Shown: positions 44,495 to 53,568, counted from the first letter of the stretch. The stretch is 64,000 nt of DNA from Sphingopyxis sp. HIX (GCF_001468285.1 NZ_LNSB01000001.1:186001-250000); one strand, 5' to 3'. Notes: generated from the letters alone by a model not told the origin. Numbers and translations: made by a program.

Positions 44495-45487
44495 TCAGGG
44501 GGCCGAGCGGAACTCGGTCGCCTGCGCGAGGATCAGCGCGAATTCGGGGTCGGCGTCGTCCCAGGTCGCGAGCGGGGTCCAGCCGCCCGCACGGAGCAGC
44601 AGATTGGCGTCGCGCGGGCCATATTTGTGGCTGTTCTCGCTGTGGATCGTCTCGCCCTTCGCCATATGATAGCTGCGGCCGTCGACGGTGAAGTCCATGT
44701 CGCACGCCGCGACGAGATGCATTTCGATGCGCGCATGGACGTCGTCCCACACCGCCTCGTGCTCGAAATTGTCGACGGGGATCGTGCCGCCGAGCTCGCG
44801 GTTGATGCGGGCGAGGAGGTTGAGATTGAACGCCGCGGTGACCCCGGCGGGATCGTCATAGGCGAGCTCGAGGGTGCCGATATCCTTGATCCGGTCGATG
44901 CCGATCAAGAGCAGCGAGCCGTCGCCGAGCGCCTCGCGCCAGTTGCGCAAGAGGTCGACCGCGGTGCGCGCGACCATATTGCCGATCGTCGAGCCGGGGA
45001 AGAAGCCGAGCTTGGGCAAAGGACAGATCTCGCGCGGCAGCGCGACGCGCTGGGTGAAGTCGGCCTCGACCGGATAGATGGCGAGATCGGGAAAGCGCGC
45101 CGAGAGCGCGAGCGCGCTGTCGCGGAGGAAATCGCCCGAGATATCGACAGGGACATAGGCGGCGGGCGCGATCGCCCCCAGCAGCAACGGCGTCTTGGTC
45201 GAGCTGCCCGAGCCGAGTTCGACGACCGCGCGGCCGGGGCCGATCGCGGCGGCGATATCGGCGGCGTGGCGCTTCAGCAGGTCGGTTTCGCTGCGCGTCG
45301 GATAATATTCGGGGAGCGCGGTGATATCCTCGAACAGCGCCGAGCCGGTCGCGTCGTAGAACCAGCGCGCGGGAATGGCCTTTTGCCGCTGCGACAGCCC
45401 GGCGTGGACGTCGGCGCGGAAGGCGATGTCGACGCCGCTATCGTCCGCCGAAACTTGGCGAAGGTTGCGCACAACACCCATGGTCAC
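44495..45487 (-). CDS. egtD: L-histidine N-alpha-methyltransferase
   Basis: A 330-residue methyltransferase that makes hercynine from histidine, the first step of ergothioneine synthesis. The SAM site is VVELGSGSSTKTPLLL, and LPKLGFFPGSTIGN and YDDPAGVTAAFN are typical of EgtD. It overlaps the egtB stop by ATGA, so both are made from one message. Length is close to the family's 320. Confidence 0.94.
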   Translation of the reverse strand: MTMGVVRNLRQVSADDSGVDIAFRADVHAGLSQRQKAIPARWFYDATGSALFEDITALPEYYPTRSETDLLKRHAADIAAAIGPGRAVVELGSGSSTKTPLLLGAIAPAAYVPVDISGDFLRDSALALSARFPDLAIYPVEADFTQRVALPREICPLPKLGFFPGSTIGNMVARTAVDLLRNWREALGDGSLLLIGIDRIKDIGTLELAYDDPAGVTAAFNLNLLARINRELGGTIPVDNFEHEAVWDDVHARIEMHLVAACDMDFTVDGRSYHMAKGETIHSENSHKYGPRDANLLLRAGGWTPLATWDDADPEFALILAQATEFRSAP

Positions 45488-46782
45488 AGATCCTTTGCGA
45501 GGCGGACGCCGGTGAATTGCCAGCGCTGGTGGGGGTAGAAGAAATTGCGGTAGGAGGCGCGCATATGGCCGCGCGGGGTCGCGACGCTGCCGCCGCGCAG
45601 GACGAACTGGCCGCTCATGAACTTGCCATTATATTCGCCGACCGCGCCGGGCGCGGCGCGGAAGCCGGGATAGGGGCGATAGGCGCTGCCGGTCCATTCC
45701 CACACGCTGCCGAACATCTGTTGCGGTTCGGTGTCGCCAGCGAGCGCGGCGGGCTGAACGGGGCCGGCGGCGTCGAGCTGGGCGCCGCCGTGCGGGTCGA
45801 GCGATGCCGCGGCCGATTCCCATTCGAACTCGGTCGGCAGCCGCGCGCCGGCCCAGCTGGCGAAGGCGTCGGCCTCGAAGAAGCTGATATGCGTCACCGG
45901 CGCAGCCAAGTCGATATCCTGCCAGCCCGCGAGGGTGAACTGCCGACCCTCGCGCCAATAGGCAGGCGCCTGTACGTCCTGATCCTGCACCCACGCCCAT
46001 CCGTCGCTGAGCCAGAGCGAGGGGGTGTGATAGCCGCCGTCGGCGATGAATTGCTGCCATTCGCCGTTGGTCACCGGGCGGCTGGCGAGCGCGTGCGGGG
46101 CGAGAAGCGCGGAAAACCGCGGAAGTTCACAGTCGAATGCGAAATCCTCGCCCGCATGGCCGATCTGTACGACGCCCTCGGCGCCGCGGATCCAGCACAT
46201 CGGGCCGGCATCGGCCGAAACCGCGGAAATCTGCGCAACTTCATTCGCGATTGCAGTTTTTTCCCACACCGCGGGGCCGAGCGGGTTCTGCGCGAAAAGA
46301 TGCTTCAAATCGGTGAGCAACAATTCCTGATGCTGCTGCTCGTGATGGATGCCGAGGGTGACGAGTGCGCGCGCGGCGCGCGGCAGGTCGGGGATCGCGC
46401 TCTGCACCGCGGCGTCGACATGGGCGCGCCAGACACACACTTCGCCCAGCGAAGGACGCGTGAGCAACCCGCGCTGCGGGCGCGCGTGGCGCGGCCCCTC
46501 GGCCTCGTAATAGCTGTTGAAGAGGAAGGGGTAGCGCGCGTCGAACAGCTGGTAGCCCGGCACATGGTCGCGCAGCACGAAGGTTTCGAAGAACCAGGTG
46601 GTGTGCGCGAGATGCCATTTGGCGGGCGAGGCATCGGGCATCGACTGCGCGCTGGCGTCGGCGTCCGACAGGGTCGCGACGAGATCGAGCGTCAGGCGGC
46701 GCGTCGCGGCGAAGCGGCTGGCCAGCGCGAGCGCGTCGTCGGTGCCGGCGGTGAGGGGCGAAGCATCAGTCTGGCTGGCCAT
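45484..46782 (-). CDS. egtB: Ergothioneine sulfoxide synthase EgtB
   Basis: A 432-residue non-haem iron enzyme that adds sulfur to hercynine. The N-terminal DinB-like part holds the iron ligands in IHHEQQHQELLLTD (HxxxHxE), and a third His in WHLAHTTWFFE. The C-terminal formylglycine-generating-enzyme-like domain has VWEWTGSAYRPYPG and VLRGGSVATPRGHMR. The start at 46782 is the first in the conserved part; an earlier ATG has no homology. Neither egtA, egtC nor egtE is present here, so the sulfur donor (cysteine or glutamylcysteine) is open. Confidence 0.93.
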   Translation of the reverse strand: MASQTDASPLTAGTDDALALASRFAATRRLTLDLVATLSDADASAQSMPDASPAKWHLAHTTWFFETFVLRDHVPGYQLFDARYPFLFNSYYEAEGPRHARPQRGLLTRPSLGEVCVWRAHVDAAVQSAIPDLPRAARALVTLGIHHEQQHQELLLTDLKHLFAQNPLGPAVWEKTAIANEVAQISAVSADAGPMCWIRGAEGVVQIGHAGEDFAFDCELPRFSALLAPHALASRPVTNGEWQQFIADGGYHTPSLWLSDGWAWVQDQDVQAPAYWREGRQFTLAGWQDIDLAAPVTHISFFEADAFASWAGARLPTEFEWESAAASLDPHGGAQLDAAGPVQPAALAGDTEPQQMFGSVWEWTGSAYRPYPGFRAAPGAVGEYNGKFMSGQFVLRGGSVATPRGHMRASYRNFFYPHQRWQFTGVRLAKDL

Positions 46783-46917
46783 AAAAGGATAATCCCCCGA
46801 GGTCCGATTCGGTTTCGCGGTCGAGGGGATTATGGTTACGGCGCGGGGGCTTGTCCAGAACATTTCGGGAACGAAGCGTTGTCGTTCGAAGCAGGCTTGC
46901 CCAGCGGCGTGGAAGGG

Positions 46918-47050
46918 ATTCGCGCAGAGGCGCAGAGAGCGCAGAGATTTTTTTGGTTCACGCGGAGGCGCGGAGACGCGGAGCGATAAGATGAGCGGCT
47001 TCGCCGCCGATCCTTTTCTTTCTCTGCAATCTCTGCCCCTCTGCGCGCAT
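46918..47050. repeat. Dispersed intergenic repeat, copy C
   Basis: TTCGCGCAGAGGCGCAGAGA and GGTTCACGCGGAGGCGCGGA stand on the left, and TCTCTGCCCCTCTGCGCGCA on the right as the inverse. It is the same family as 18819, 26080 and 49571. It lies in the 282-bp gap between egtB and the adenosyltransferase gene. Confidence 0.75.
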
Positions 47051-47064
47051 ATTCTTTTTCGCCG

Positions 47065-47646
47065 TCAGCGCGTCGCGCCGGGTTTCCAGAGGATGTCGCC
47101 GTCCGCCGCGGCGTTGAGGTGGCGCGTCAGCACGAAGAGATGGTCCGACAGGCGATTGAGGTAGGCGAGCGCGATCGGGTTGAGCTCACGCTCCGCCGCA
47201 GCGGTCACCGCGGCGCGTTCGGCGCGGCGCGTCACCGCGCGCGCGATATGGAGCTGCGCCGCGGCTTCGGTGCCGCCGGGGAGGATGAAGCTCTTGAGCG
47301 GCTCGAGCCCCGCGTTCATCGCGTCGATCTCGTCCTCGAGCCGCGACACCTGGCTCGGCACGATGCGCAGCGCCATGTCGTGCGGGCCGAAACCGAACTG
47401 GATGTCGGGCGGGGTCGCGAGGTCGGCGCCGAGGTCGAACAGCTCGTTCTGGATGCGCGACAGCATCGCCGCGGGATCGCTGCCGGCGGCGAGCGACACG
47501 ACCGCGACGCCGATCGCGCTGTTCGCTTCGTCGACGTCGCCGATCGCCGCCATCAGCGGCGCGGACTTCGCAATGCGCGAGCCGTCGACGAGCCCGGTCG
47601 TGCCGTCGTCGCCGGTGCGCGTGTAGATCTTGTTGAGTTTGACCAC
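47065..47646 (-). CDS. Cob(I)yrinic acid a,c-diamide adenosyltransferase, PduO type
   Basis: A 193-residue enzyme that attaches the adenosyl group to cobalamin. The N-terminus has YTRTGDDGTTGLVDG, the ATP-binding segment, and the C-terminal helix bundle holds RAVTRRAERAAV and LNRLSDHLFVLTRHLN, both family hallmarks. Its presence implies adenosylcobalamin use in the cell. Confidence 0.94.
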   Translation of the reverse strand: MVKLNKIYTRTGDDGTTGLVDGSRIAKSAPLMAAIGDVDEANSAIGVAVVSLAAGSDPAAMLSRIQNELFDLGADLATPPDIQFGFGPHDMALRIVPSQVSRLEDEIDAMNAGLEPLKSFILPGGTEAAAQLHIARAVTRRAERAAVTAAAERELNPIALAYLNRLSDHLFVLTRHLNAAADGDILWKPGATR

Positions 47647-47662
47647 GGAAATGCGCGGCCGC

Positions 47663-47887
47663 TTATTTGCCGGCGGCGACGAAGCCGATCAGCACGAGCA
47701 GGATGATCGTGATCGCCTGCCATTTGACGCGCGCCATCATCATCTTGTTCTGCATCACCTGATTTTCCTGGACCGTGCCCTCGACCTGCGCGCGGTGTCC
47801 CTGCGAGAAGTAGAAGAGACCCCGCGCGAGCGAGAAGAGGACGAAGCCGGCGGCGACCACGACGCCAAGGACAAGCAGGATTTCCAT
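47663..47887 (-). CDS. HIG1-domain membrane protein
   Basis: A 74-residue protein with two transmembrane helices: ILLVLGVVVAAGFVLFSLAR and ITIILLVLIGFVAAGK, joined by a basic/polar loop with NKMMMARVKWQ. It fits the HIG1 domain, whose members assist respiratory complexes. It lies between gluQ and the PduO-type gene on the same strand. Confidence 0.82.
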   Translation of the reverse strand: MEILLVLGVVVAAGFVLFSLARGLFYFSQGHRAQVEGTVQENQVMQNKMMMARVKWQAITIILLVLIGFVAAGK

Positions 47888-47896
47888 GCCCCCTAT

Positions 47897-48748
47897 TTAG
47901 GGCATTTTTAGCGAATATCCAGTGGGAAGCCGGTTCGCGAGCAGATCGGCGGCGAGCGCGGCCCCGTCGGTTCCGGCCGCGCGCAGCGACGCGAGCGAGG
48001 CCGCGGCATCGCGCTTCGCCAGCCGCTTGCCGTCGGGGCCGCAGACGAGCGCGTGGTGGCGGTAGAGCGGCACGGGCAGGCCGAGCAGGGCCTGGAGCAG
48101 GCGGTGGACGTCGGTCGAGGCGGTGAGGTCGGCGCCGCGGATGACATGCGTCACCCCCATCGCGGCGTCGTCGAGCGTGCTCGCGAGATGGTAGGAGGCG
48201 GGCGCGTCCTTGCGCGCGAGCACGACGTCGCCATGCGCGGCGGGATCGGCGCGGCGAAGCCCCTGCCCCTGCTCCTCCCAGTCGAGATCGCCGGCGATCG
48301 CGGTCGCCTGTGCCATGTCGAGGCGCCAGCAATGCGGTTCGGTGGCGATGCGGCGCCGGCGTTCGGCTTCGCTCAGGTGGCGGCAGGTGCCGGGGTAGAT
48401 CCCGCCGGATGGGCCGTGCGGCGCGGCGAGGCTCGCGGCGATGTCGGCGCGAGTGCAGAAGCAGGGATAGACGAGCCCGCGGGCGTCGAGGTCGTCGAGC
48501 GCGGCCTGGTAGCTGCCCAGCCTTTGCGACTGACGCACGGGGGCGCCCTCCCAGTCGATGCCGAGCCAGGCGAGGTCGGTCAGCGATGCCGCGAGATACT
48601 CCTCGCGCGAGCGGCTGCCGTCGATATCGTCGATGCGCAGCACGAAGCGCCCGCCCGCGCGGCGCGCGGCGTCGTGCGCGAGCAAGGCGCTATAGGCGTG
48701 GCCGAGGTGGAGCTCGCCGGTCGGGCTGGGCGCGAAGCGGGTCAGCAT
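47897..48748 (-). CDS. gluQ: Glutamyl-Q tRNA(Asp) synthetase
   Basis: A 283-residue enzyme that charges queuosine-tRNA(Asp) with glutamate. The HIGH-type motif is APSPTGELHLGHAYSALL, and the KMSKS-type loop is GKRLAKRDAAASL. It lacks the anticodon-binding domain, which sets it apart from GltX. The ATG at 48748 begins MLTRFAPSPTG; the upstream ATG adds no homology. It fits the presence of a queuosine-precursor transporter elsewhere in the window. Confidence 0.93.
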   Translation of the reverse strand: MLTRFAPSPTGELHLGHAYSALLAHDAARRAGGRFVLRIDDIDGSRSREEYLAASLTDLAWLGIDWEGAPVRQSQRLGSYQAALDDLDARGLVYPCFCTRADIAASLAAPHGPSGGIYPGTCRHLSEAERRRRIATEPHCWRLDMAQATAIAGDLDWEEQGQGLRRADPAAHGDVVLARKDAPASYHLASTLDDAAMGVTHVIRGADLTASTDVHRLLQALLGLPVPLYRHHALVCGPDGKRLAKRDAAASLASLRAAGTDGAALAADLLANRLPTGYSLKMP

Positions 48749-48918
48749 GAGCGCGATTTCGAATCCACATGCTGTGGGAGTCGCTCGCGAATCTTCCCAC
48801 ATATTGCGGCAGATGCCCCCTTGACGCCAGATTCTGATGCGTCATGTAATGACCCTGTCACTTGGGTAAGGCAGTGGCGCGCCAACCCGCGCAGCATAGG
48901 GGGCAGCGTCCAAAAGCC

Positions 48919-49485
48919 ATGTTCCATCCCGATCTTGCCCGGCATCCCGATTCCTGTCCGGCCCTCGTCCTCAACGCCGACTATACGCCGCTCAGCTATT
49001 ACCCGCTCAGCCTGTGGCCTTGGCAGACCGCGGTCAAGGCGGTGTTCCTCGACCGCGTGACGATCGTCGAGAATTACGAGCGCGAAATCCATTCGCCGAC
49101 GCGCACGATGCCGATCCCGAGCGTCATTGCGCTGCGCCAATATGTGAAGCCGTCGCAATATCCGGCCTTCACGCGCTTCAACCTGTTCCTTCGCGACCGT
49201 TTTTCGTGCCAATATTGCGGGTCGGGCAAGGACCTGACTTTCGATCATGTGGTGCCGCGCCGGCTCGGCGGGCGCACGACGTGGGAGAATGTCACCACCG
49301 CCTGCGCGCCGTGCAACCTCAAGAAGGGCGGGCGCACGCCGCAGCAGGCGCATATGCCGATCCACCGCCAGCCGTGGCGGCCGACGTCGTGGCAGTTGCA
49401 GGACAATGGCCGTTGTTTCCCGCCCGGCTATCTGCACGAAAGCTGGATCGACTGGCTGTACTGGGACGTCGAGCTGGAGGGGTAG
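48919..49485 (+). CDS. HNH endonuclease family protein
   Basis: A 188-residue protein with an N-terminal domain (VLNADYTPLSYYPLSLWPW) and a C-terminal HNH domain. The zinc/metal core is RFSCQYCGSGKDLTFDHVVP, with CACNLK-type pair in ACAPCNLKKGG. The first segment marks the widespread chromosomal HNH family of unclear role, often a housekeeping gene in alphaproteobacteria and not part of a restriction system here. The start at 48919 removes a non-homologous leader. Confidence 0.88.
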   Translation: MFHPDLARHPDSCPALVLNADYTPLSYYPLSLWPWQTAVKAVFLDRVTIVENYEREIHSPTRTMPIPSVIALRQYVKPSQYPAFTRFNLFLRDRFSCQYCGSGKDLTFDHVVPRRLGGRTTWENVTTACAPCNLKKGGRTPQQAHMPIHRQPWRPTSWQLQDNGRCFPPGYLHESWIDWLYWDVELEG

Positions 49486-49570
49486 ACGTAAAGCCCCTCC
49501 TACCCCTTCGCCCTTCTCGCGTAGGGCGCGGAAAGGCACGCGACTTTCCAAGCAATCCTGCTTTCTTCTT

Positions 49571-49640
49571 CGTGCCTTTGCGCCTTTGCGTGAGACCCTT
49601 CTTTTTTGTTTCGCGCAAAGACGCAAAGGCGCAAAGATAG
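49571..49640. repeat. Dispersed intergenic repeat, copy D
   Basis: GTGCCTTTGCGCCTTTGCGT and CGCAAAGACGCAAAGGCGCA are inverse arms around a T-rich centre. It is a diverged member of the family with copies at 18819, 26080 and 46918. Confidence 0.7.
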
Positions 49641-49698
49641 GGGGCAGAAAGACGCTGGATTCCCGCATGCGCGGGAACGACGAGCGTAGGAGATGACC

Positions 49699-50136
49699 AT
49701 GCTTCGTTTCGCTGCGGCGTTGTTGATCGCCCTGCCCCTCGCGTCCTGCGCACCGATGGAGGCGCCCGGTGAGGACAGCGGCGAAGCCGCGAACCAGTGG
49801 GTGACGGTCAGCGGCAGCATCGCCTATCGCGAGCGGATCGCGCTGCCGCCCGATGCCGAGATCGAGGTGCGCGTCGACGACGTCAGCCTGGCCGACGCGC
49901 CGTCGAAGACGATCGCGCGGCAGGCCTTTGCCGCCGACGGGCAGCAGGTGCCGATCGCCTTCCTGATCCGCTTCGACCGCGCCGCGATCGAACCCCTCCA
50001 CAGCTATGCCGTCGCGGCGCGGATCGCCGGCGCCGACGGGCGGCTGATGTTCATCACCGACACCCGGCACAGCCTGACGCTGGGCGCGGCGCCGGAGGTC
50101 GACATGGGGACGCTGAACCTCGTCAAGACGCGCTGA
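49699..50136 (+). CDS. YbaY-family lipoprotein
   Basis: A 145-residue exported lipoprotein. The lipobox is PLASC near residue 18, and the mature part has VTVSGSIAYRERIALPPDAE, the YbaY beta-sandwich signature, with ARQAFAADGQQVPIAFLI and TDTRHSL following. The second ATG at 49699 is chosen because AGGAG lies six bases upstream of it but abuts the first ATG at 49693. Function unknown; probably envelope-related. Confidence 0.87.
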   Translation: MLRFAAALLIALPLASCAPMEAPGEDSGEAANQWVTVSGSIAYRERIALPPDAEIEVRVDDVSLADAPSKTIARQAFAADGQQVPIAFLIRFDRAAIEPLHSYAVAARIAGADGRLMFITDTRHSLTLGAAPEVDMGTLNLVKTR

Positions 50137-50143
50137 ATTCCCT

Positions 50144-50220
50144 CCGTCACCCCGGGCTTGACCCGGGGCCTGCCTTGTCTTGAAGAAAAAAGGCGGGTCC
50201 CGGGTCAAGCCCGGGATGAC
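50144..50220. repeat. GC-rich palindromic repeat (CCCGGGCTTGACCCGGG type)
   Basis: CGTCACCCCGGGCTTGACCC and CCGGGTCAAGCCCGGGATGA face each other. It is the same unit as at 29501-29575, here between two genes on the same strand, seven bases after the YbaY stop. Confidence 0.7.
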
Positions 50221-50288
50221 GCGGGTGGAGGAAGGCATAGCTATGCGCCGCTTGACGCTGCGCCTTCGCAGGTGCAGCAAGCCGGCTC

Positions 50289-52967
50289 ATGGGCCCACCG
50301 ATCCAGATCTCGCAAAATCCCGACATCCGCTATCTCGGGCGGATCCTGGGCGATGTCATCCGTGCCTATGGCGGCGAGAAGCTCTATCGCCAGACCGAAT
50401 ATATCCGCTCGGTCAGCGTCGACCGGCACCGCGGGATCGACGGGGCGGAAGCAATCGACACCGGGCTCGATGCGCTGAGCCTCGACGACACCATCGCCTT
50501 CGTGCGCGGGTTCATGCTGTTTTCGATGCTCGCCAACCTCGCCGAAGACCGGCAGGGGGTGGCGGCCGAGCCCGAGGCGACGGTCGCGGCGGCGCTGGCG
50601 CGGCTGAAAAGCGACGGGATCGACGGCGATGCGGTGGCGTCGCTGATGAGCGCGGCGCTGGTCGCGCCGGTGCTGACCGCGCACCCGACCGAGGTGCGGC
50701 GCAAGTCGATGCTCGACCACAAGAACCGCATCGCCGAGCTGATGCTGCTGCGCGACGCGGGGGCCGAGGAAACCCCCGAGGGCGATGTGGTCGAGGATGC
50801 GATCCGGCGGCAGATCGTGCTGTTGTGGCAGACGCGGCCGCTGCGCATGGAGAAGCTCTTCGTCGCCGACGAGATCGACAATGCGCTGACATACCTGCGC
50901 GACGTCTTCCTGCCCGTGGTGCCCAAGCTCTATGCGCGCTGGGAAAAGGAGTTGGGGCGGCGCCCCGCGAGCTTCCTGCGCGTCGGCAGCTGGATCGGCG
51001 GCGACCGCGACGGCAATCCCTTCGTCACCGCCGAGACGCTGACGATGGCCACCAGCCGCAACGCCGCGGCGGTGCTCGGCCATTATATCGACGCGGTGCA
51101 CGCGCTGGGCGCCGAGCTGTCGGTGTCGGCGGGGCTCGCGCCGGTCCCCGAGGCGGTCGAGGCGCTGGCCGAGGCGAGCGGCGACAATGCGCCGAGCCGC
51201 CGCGACGAACCCTATCGCCGCGCCTTGTCGGGCCTCTATGCGCGGCTGACCGCGACCTATGCGGCGATCACCGGCAAAGCGGCGCCGCGGCCGTCGGCGC
51301 TGAAGGGCGCGCCCTATAAGACGCCGGCCGAATTCCGGCGCGACCTGGTGACGCTGGCCGACGGGTTGGCGGCGAGCGGCGAGGGCCAGCTGGCCGGGGT
51401 CGGCGCGCTCGGGCGGCTGATCCGCGCCGTGGAAGTGTTCGGCTTCCATCTCGCGACATTGGACATGCGCCAGAACAGCGCGGTACACGAGCGCGTGATC
51501 GCCGAGGTGCTGCGCGTCGCGGGGGTGTGCGACGATTATGCCGCGCTGGGCGAGGAGGAACGCATCGCGCTGCTGACGCGCGAGCTGGCGAGCGACCGGC
51601 CGCTCGCGGTGGCGTGGCACGCGTGGAGCGAAGAGACGGCGGGCGAGCTCGCGATCGTCCGCGCCGCCGCCGACGTCCGCGCGCGGCTGGGGCCCGATGC
51701 GATCTGCCAGTGGATCATCAGCATGGCGCAGACGCTGTCCGACCTGCTCGAAGTGCATATACTCGCGCGCGAGGCGGGGCTGTGGCGGAGCGGCGATGCC
51801 GCGGGCCGATCGAACCTGATGGTCGTGCCGCTGTTCGAGACGATCGCCGACCTCGACAAGGCGCCCGCGATCATGGCGCGTTATTTCGCGATGCCCGCGA
51901 TCGGCCCGCAGGTGGCCTTGCGCGGACATCAGGAAGTGATGATCGGCTATTCGGATTCGAACAAGGACGGCGGCTATCTGACCTCGACCTGGGGGCTGCA
52001 CCAGGCGTCGCAGGCCTTGACCCCGGTGTTCGCCGCGGCGGGGCCGTCGATGCAATTGTTCCACGGCCGCGGCGGCGCGGTCGGGCGCGGCGGCGGCAGC
52101 GCCTTTGCCGCGATCCGTGCGCAGCCCGCGGGCACCGTGCAGGGGCGCATCCGCATCACCGAACAGGGCGAGGTGATCGGCGCGAAATACGGCACCGCGG
52201 ACAGTGCGGCGACCAACCTCGAGGCGATGGTATCGGCGAGCCTGCTCGCGAGCCTCGAGCCCGAGGCGCTGGGCGCGGCCGACTGCGTGCGCTTCACGGC
52301 GGCGATGGACGCGCTGTCGGACCGCGCCTTCGCGGCCTATCGCGGGCTGGTCTACGACACGCCGGCGTTCAAGGACTTCTTCCGCGCGATGACGCCGATC
52401 GCCGAGATCGCGACGCTGAAGATCGGGTCGCGGCCGTCGAGCCGCACCAAGTCGACCGCGATCGAGGATCTGCGCGCGATCCCCTGGGTGTTCAGCTGGG
52501 CGCAGTCGCGCACGATGCTGCCCGGCTGGTACGGCACGGGCGAAGCTTTTGCCGGGTTCGCCGATAAGGCCTTGCTGGCGGACATGGCCGCGAGCTGGCC
52601 CTTCTTTGCCGCGCTGCTCGGCAATATGGAGATGGTGCTCGCCAAGTCGGACATGGGGATCGCGGCGCGCTATGCGGGGCTCGCGGGGCAGGTCGAGGGG
52701 CATGACGCGATCTTCGGGCGGATCAAGGACGGCTGGAACCGCGCGCACGACGGGCTGCTCGAGATCAGCGGACAAACAAGATTGCTCGAGAACAACCCCG
52801 CGCTCGAGGCGTCGATCCGGCTGCGGCTGCCCTATATCGAACCGCTCAACCTGCTGCAGATCGAGCTGATGAAGCGCCACCGCGCGGGCGAGACCGACGC
52901 ACGCATCGCCGAGGGCATCCAGCTGACGATCAACGCGATCGCGACGGCACTGCGGAATAGCGGCTGA
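50289..52967 (+). CDS. ppc: Phosphoenolpyruvate carboxylase
   Basis: A 892-residue enzyme that makes oxaloacetate from PEP and bicarbonate to refill the TCA cycle. The first catalytic site is LTAHPTEVRRKS near residue 130, and the second is LFHGRGGAVGRGGG near 590. The C-terminus NAIATALRNSG matches the usual NG(I/L)AAG(L/M)RNTG end. Length is typical of bacterial PEPC. It ends before a palindromic repeat. Confidence 0.96.
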   Translation: MGPPIQISQNPDIRYLGRILGDVIRAYGGEKLYRQTEYIRSVSVDRHRGIDGAEAIDTGLDALSLDDTIAFVRGFMLFSMLANLAEDRQGVAAEPEATVAAALARLKSDGIDGDAVASLMSAALVAPVLTAHPTEVRRKSMLDHKNRIAELMLLRDAGAEETPEGDVVEDAIRRQIVLLWQTRPLRMEKLFVADEIDNALTYLRDVFLPVVPKLYARWEKELGRRPASFLRVGSWIGGDRDGNPFVTAETLTMATSRNAAAVLGHYIDAVHALGAELSVSAGLAPVPEAVEALAEASGDNAPSRRDEPYRRALSGLYARLTATYAAITGKAAPRPSALKGAPYKTPAEFRRDLVTLADGLAASGEGQLAGVGALGRLIRAVEVFGFHLATLDMRQNSAVHERVIAEVLRVAGVCDDYAALGEEERIALLTRELASDRPLAVAWHAWSEETAGELAIVRAAADVRARLGPDAICQWIISMAQTLSDLLEVHILAREAGLWRSGDAAGRSNLMVVPLFETIADLDKAPAIMARYFAMPAIGPQVALRGHQEVMIGYSDSNKDGGYLTSTWGLHQASQALTPVFAAAGPSMQLFHGRGGAVGRGGGSAFAAIRAQPAGTVQGRIRITEQGEVIGAKYGTADSAATNLEAMVSASLLASLEPEALGAADCVRFTAAMDALSDRAFAAYRGLVYDTPAFKDFFRAMTPIAEIATLKIGSRPSSRTKSTAIEDLRAIPWVFSWAQSRTMLPGWYGTGEAFAGFADKALLADMAASWPFFAALLGNMEMVLAKSDMGIAARYAGLAGQVEGHDAIFGRIKDGWNRAHDGLLEISGQTRLLENNPALEASIRLRLPYIEPLNLLQIELMKRHRAGETDARIAEGIQLTINAIATALRNSG

Positions 52968-52970
52968 TCC

Positions 52971-53049
52971 CGTCACCCCCGCGAAGGCGGGGGCCGCTGG
53001 CAGCCTTGCGCGACCCCTCTTACGGCCCCCGCCTTCGCGGGGGCGACGA
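52971..53049. repeat. Palindromic repeat pair between convergent genes
   Basis: CCCCCGCGAAGGCGGGGGCC and GGCCCCCGCCTTCGCGGGGG are inverse copies about 30 bases apart, between the convergent ppc and lipoprotein genes. The same unit is at 30501-30528. It may serve as a two-way terminator. Confidence 0.7.
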
Positions 53050-53568
53050 TCAGCTCTTGGTAATCAGCACCTCGCCCTTGCTGTTGGCGCCATGCGGCCC
53101 GAATTTGATCGTGAAGTCTGCGCCGTCCTTGTCCTTGCCCGCGAGCGTGTCGCCGGTACGGGTGACCTTGATCGATTTTTTGGCGAATTCGCCCGCCATC
53201 CAGTCGGCGGCCTTGGCGGGCGCGGCGGGCGAGATGAAGCCGAGTTTGACCACCGCCTTGTCGGCGCCGTTCTTGTCGGTCGCGTCGACATTGACCGTCG
53301 TCACCTGGCTGCCCGGATAGAGCTTGACCCCGTCGATGTCGAAATCGCCGGTGACGTCGAAATCGACGAAGTCGGGGACTTCGATGTCGATATCGACCCC
53401 GTCGCCGCCGATCTTGACCTTGCCGCCGCCGTCCTTGCTCGAGCTGATCTGGACGCCGCCATGCTCGTCGCCGGCGTTGATCGAGATTTCGGGGCCGGCC
53501 TTTTTCTCTTCCTCCTGTCCGCAGGCGGCGAGGAGGAGGATCGGGGGGAGCAGATAAGCGAAGCGCAT
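53050..53568 (-). CDS. Hypothetical lipoprotein, acidic
   Basis: A 172-residue exported protein with the lipobox LLLAAC near residue 15. The mature part is very acidic in its first half (DGVDIDIEVPDFVDFDVTG), then basic. AAGGAG stands seven bases before the ATG at 53568, which decides the start. No domain was recognised; alternating short strands suggest a beta-rich fold. Confidence 0.7.
   Translation of the reverse strand: MRFAYLLPPILLLAACGQEEEKKAGPEISINAGDEHGGVQISSSKDGGGKVKIGGDGVDIDIEVPDFVDFDVTGDFDIDGVKLYPGSQVTTVNVDATDKNGADKAVVKLGFISPAAPAKAADWMAGEFAKKSIKVTRTGDTLAGKDKDGADFTIKFGPHGANSKGEVLITKS

Noticed and set aside
3177-46782. The C-S lyase at 3177 as the missing EgtE of ergothioneine synthesis
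   Set aside because: It has MetC-family motifs ([11 protein letters not shown]), not the EgtE class V aminotransferase pattern, and it lies 40 kb away inside an importer operon.
48919-49485. The HNH gene as part of a restriction or defence system
   Set aside because: No methyltransferase, toxin or mobile gene is near, and its N-terminal segment fits a common chromosomal HNH family.
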